DNA from: Thermoprotei archaeon
Lineage (GTDB): Archaea; Thermoproteota; Thermoprotei; Thermofilales; B20-G17
DNA: 5,824 bases
Direction: 5' to 3'
Assembly (NCBI GenBank): GCA_003650785.1
Contig: QMRW01000082.1
Span: 1-5,824, forward strand
Numbering within the stretch: the first letter of the stretch is position 1; the number at the start of each line of letters is the position of its first letter. A program made the translations under genes and the position numbers. Under the pieces are notes generated by a model, which saw only the letters and a program-made list of their open reading frames with translations, had not been told where the DNA came from and searched no databases. Below are positions 5,702-5,824 of the stretch, in pieces.

Positions 5702-5824
5702 TAGATATCCCGGAGAGAATGCATGAGACCAATATAGATAGTTCGCCTAGTAATACACATTGAATTACTGTTGACAAAGACCCAAGATTGTTACACAATT
5801 CCATTCTCAAACCCCGAAATAGCA
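5702..5824. other. Right-edge stretch with no recognised gene
   Basis: The 123 nt upstream of the broken gene hold no open frame worth calling. A short minus-strand open segment (5824 to about 5792) could be the tail of a gene lying outside the window, but it is too short to judge. A GTTGACAAAG sequence at 5771-5780 shares the 8-mer TTGACAAA with the arms of the inverted repeat at 4569-4617. Confidence 0.3.

Noticed and set aside
1..5824. CRISPR array, rRNA, tRNA, or intact insertion sequence
   Set aside because: I saw no regularly spaced direct repeats, no rRNA or tRNA signature segments, and no recognisable transposase motif on either strand.

Overview
The window looks like chromosomal DNA of a thermophilic crenarchaeon-like archaeon, perhaps Desulfurococcales; this is inference. 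The support is an archaeal/eukaryotic-type prolyl-tRNA synthetase with a C-terminal Cys4 zinc module, TATA boxes placed about 26 nt before likely start sites, very short or absent leaders, AT-rich sequence and heavy use of ATA, AGA/AGG and CTA codons. All six genes that look intact, or are cut only by the window edge, lie on the minus strand.

Read in the direction of transcription (right to left), the gene-dense part runs from about 4620 down to 1. It holds a small predicted exported peptide (about 57 aa, possible mature tail of 15 aa), a 342-aa regulator with two Lrp/AsnC-like winged helices, a radical SAM protein, a 96-aa unknown protein whose start overlaps the radical SAM stop by 8 nt, prolyl-tRNA synthetase, and the first 128 codons of homoserine dehydrogenase, which runs off the left edge. 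Separate TATA-like elements precede the peptide, the regulator, proS and the homoserine dehydrogenase gene. The radical SAM/96-aa pair looks co-translated. A perfect 13-bp inverted repeat lies directly upstream of the peptide promoter.

The right part (about 4620-5824) has no intact gene. The clear item is a broken minus-strand gene at 5044-5701. It encoded a coiled-coil protein with a C-terminal PD-(D/E)XK nuclease-like domain, of the archaeal type often annotated DUF3782, and now carries two internal stops and two frameshifts. The stretch 4618-5043 holds only short, interrupted, protein-like segments on both strands.

Housekeeping functions (translation, and threonine/methionine precursor synthesis) sit at the left. 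The centre is a poorly characterised accessory neighbourhood: exported peptide, double-HTH regulator, radical SAM enzyme and a small partner. Whether these four act together is a hypothesis. The peptide with its palindromic upstream site is the most interesting signal here.
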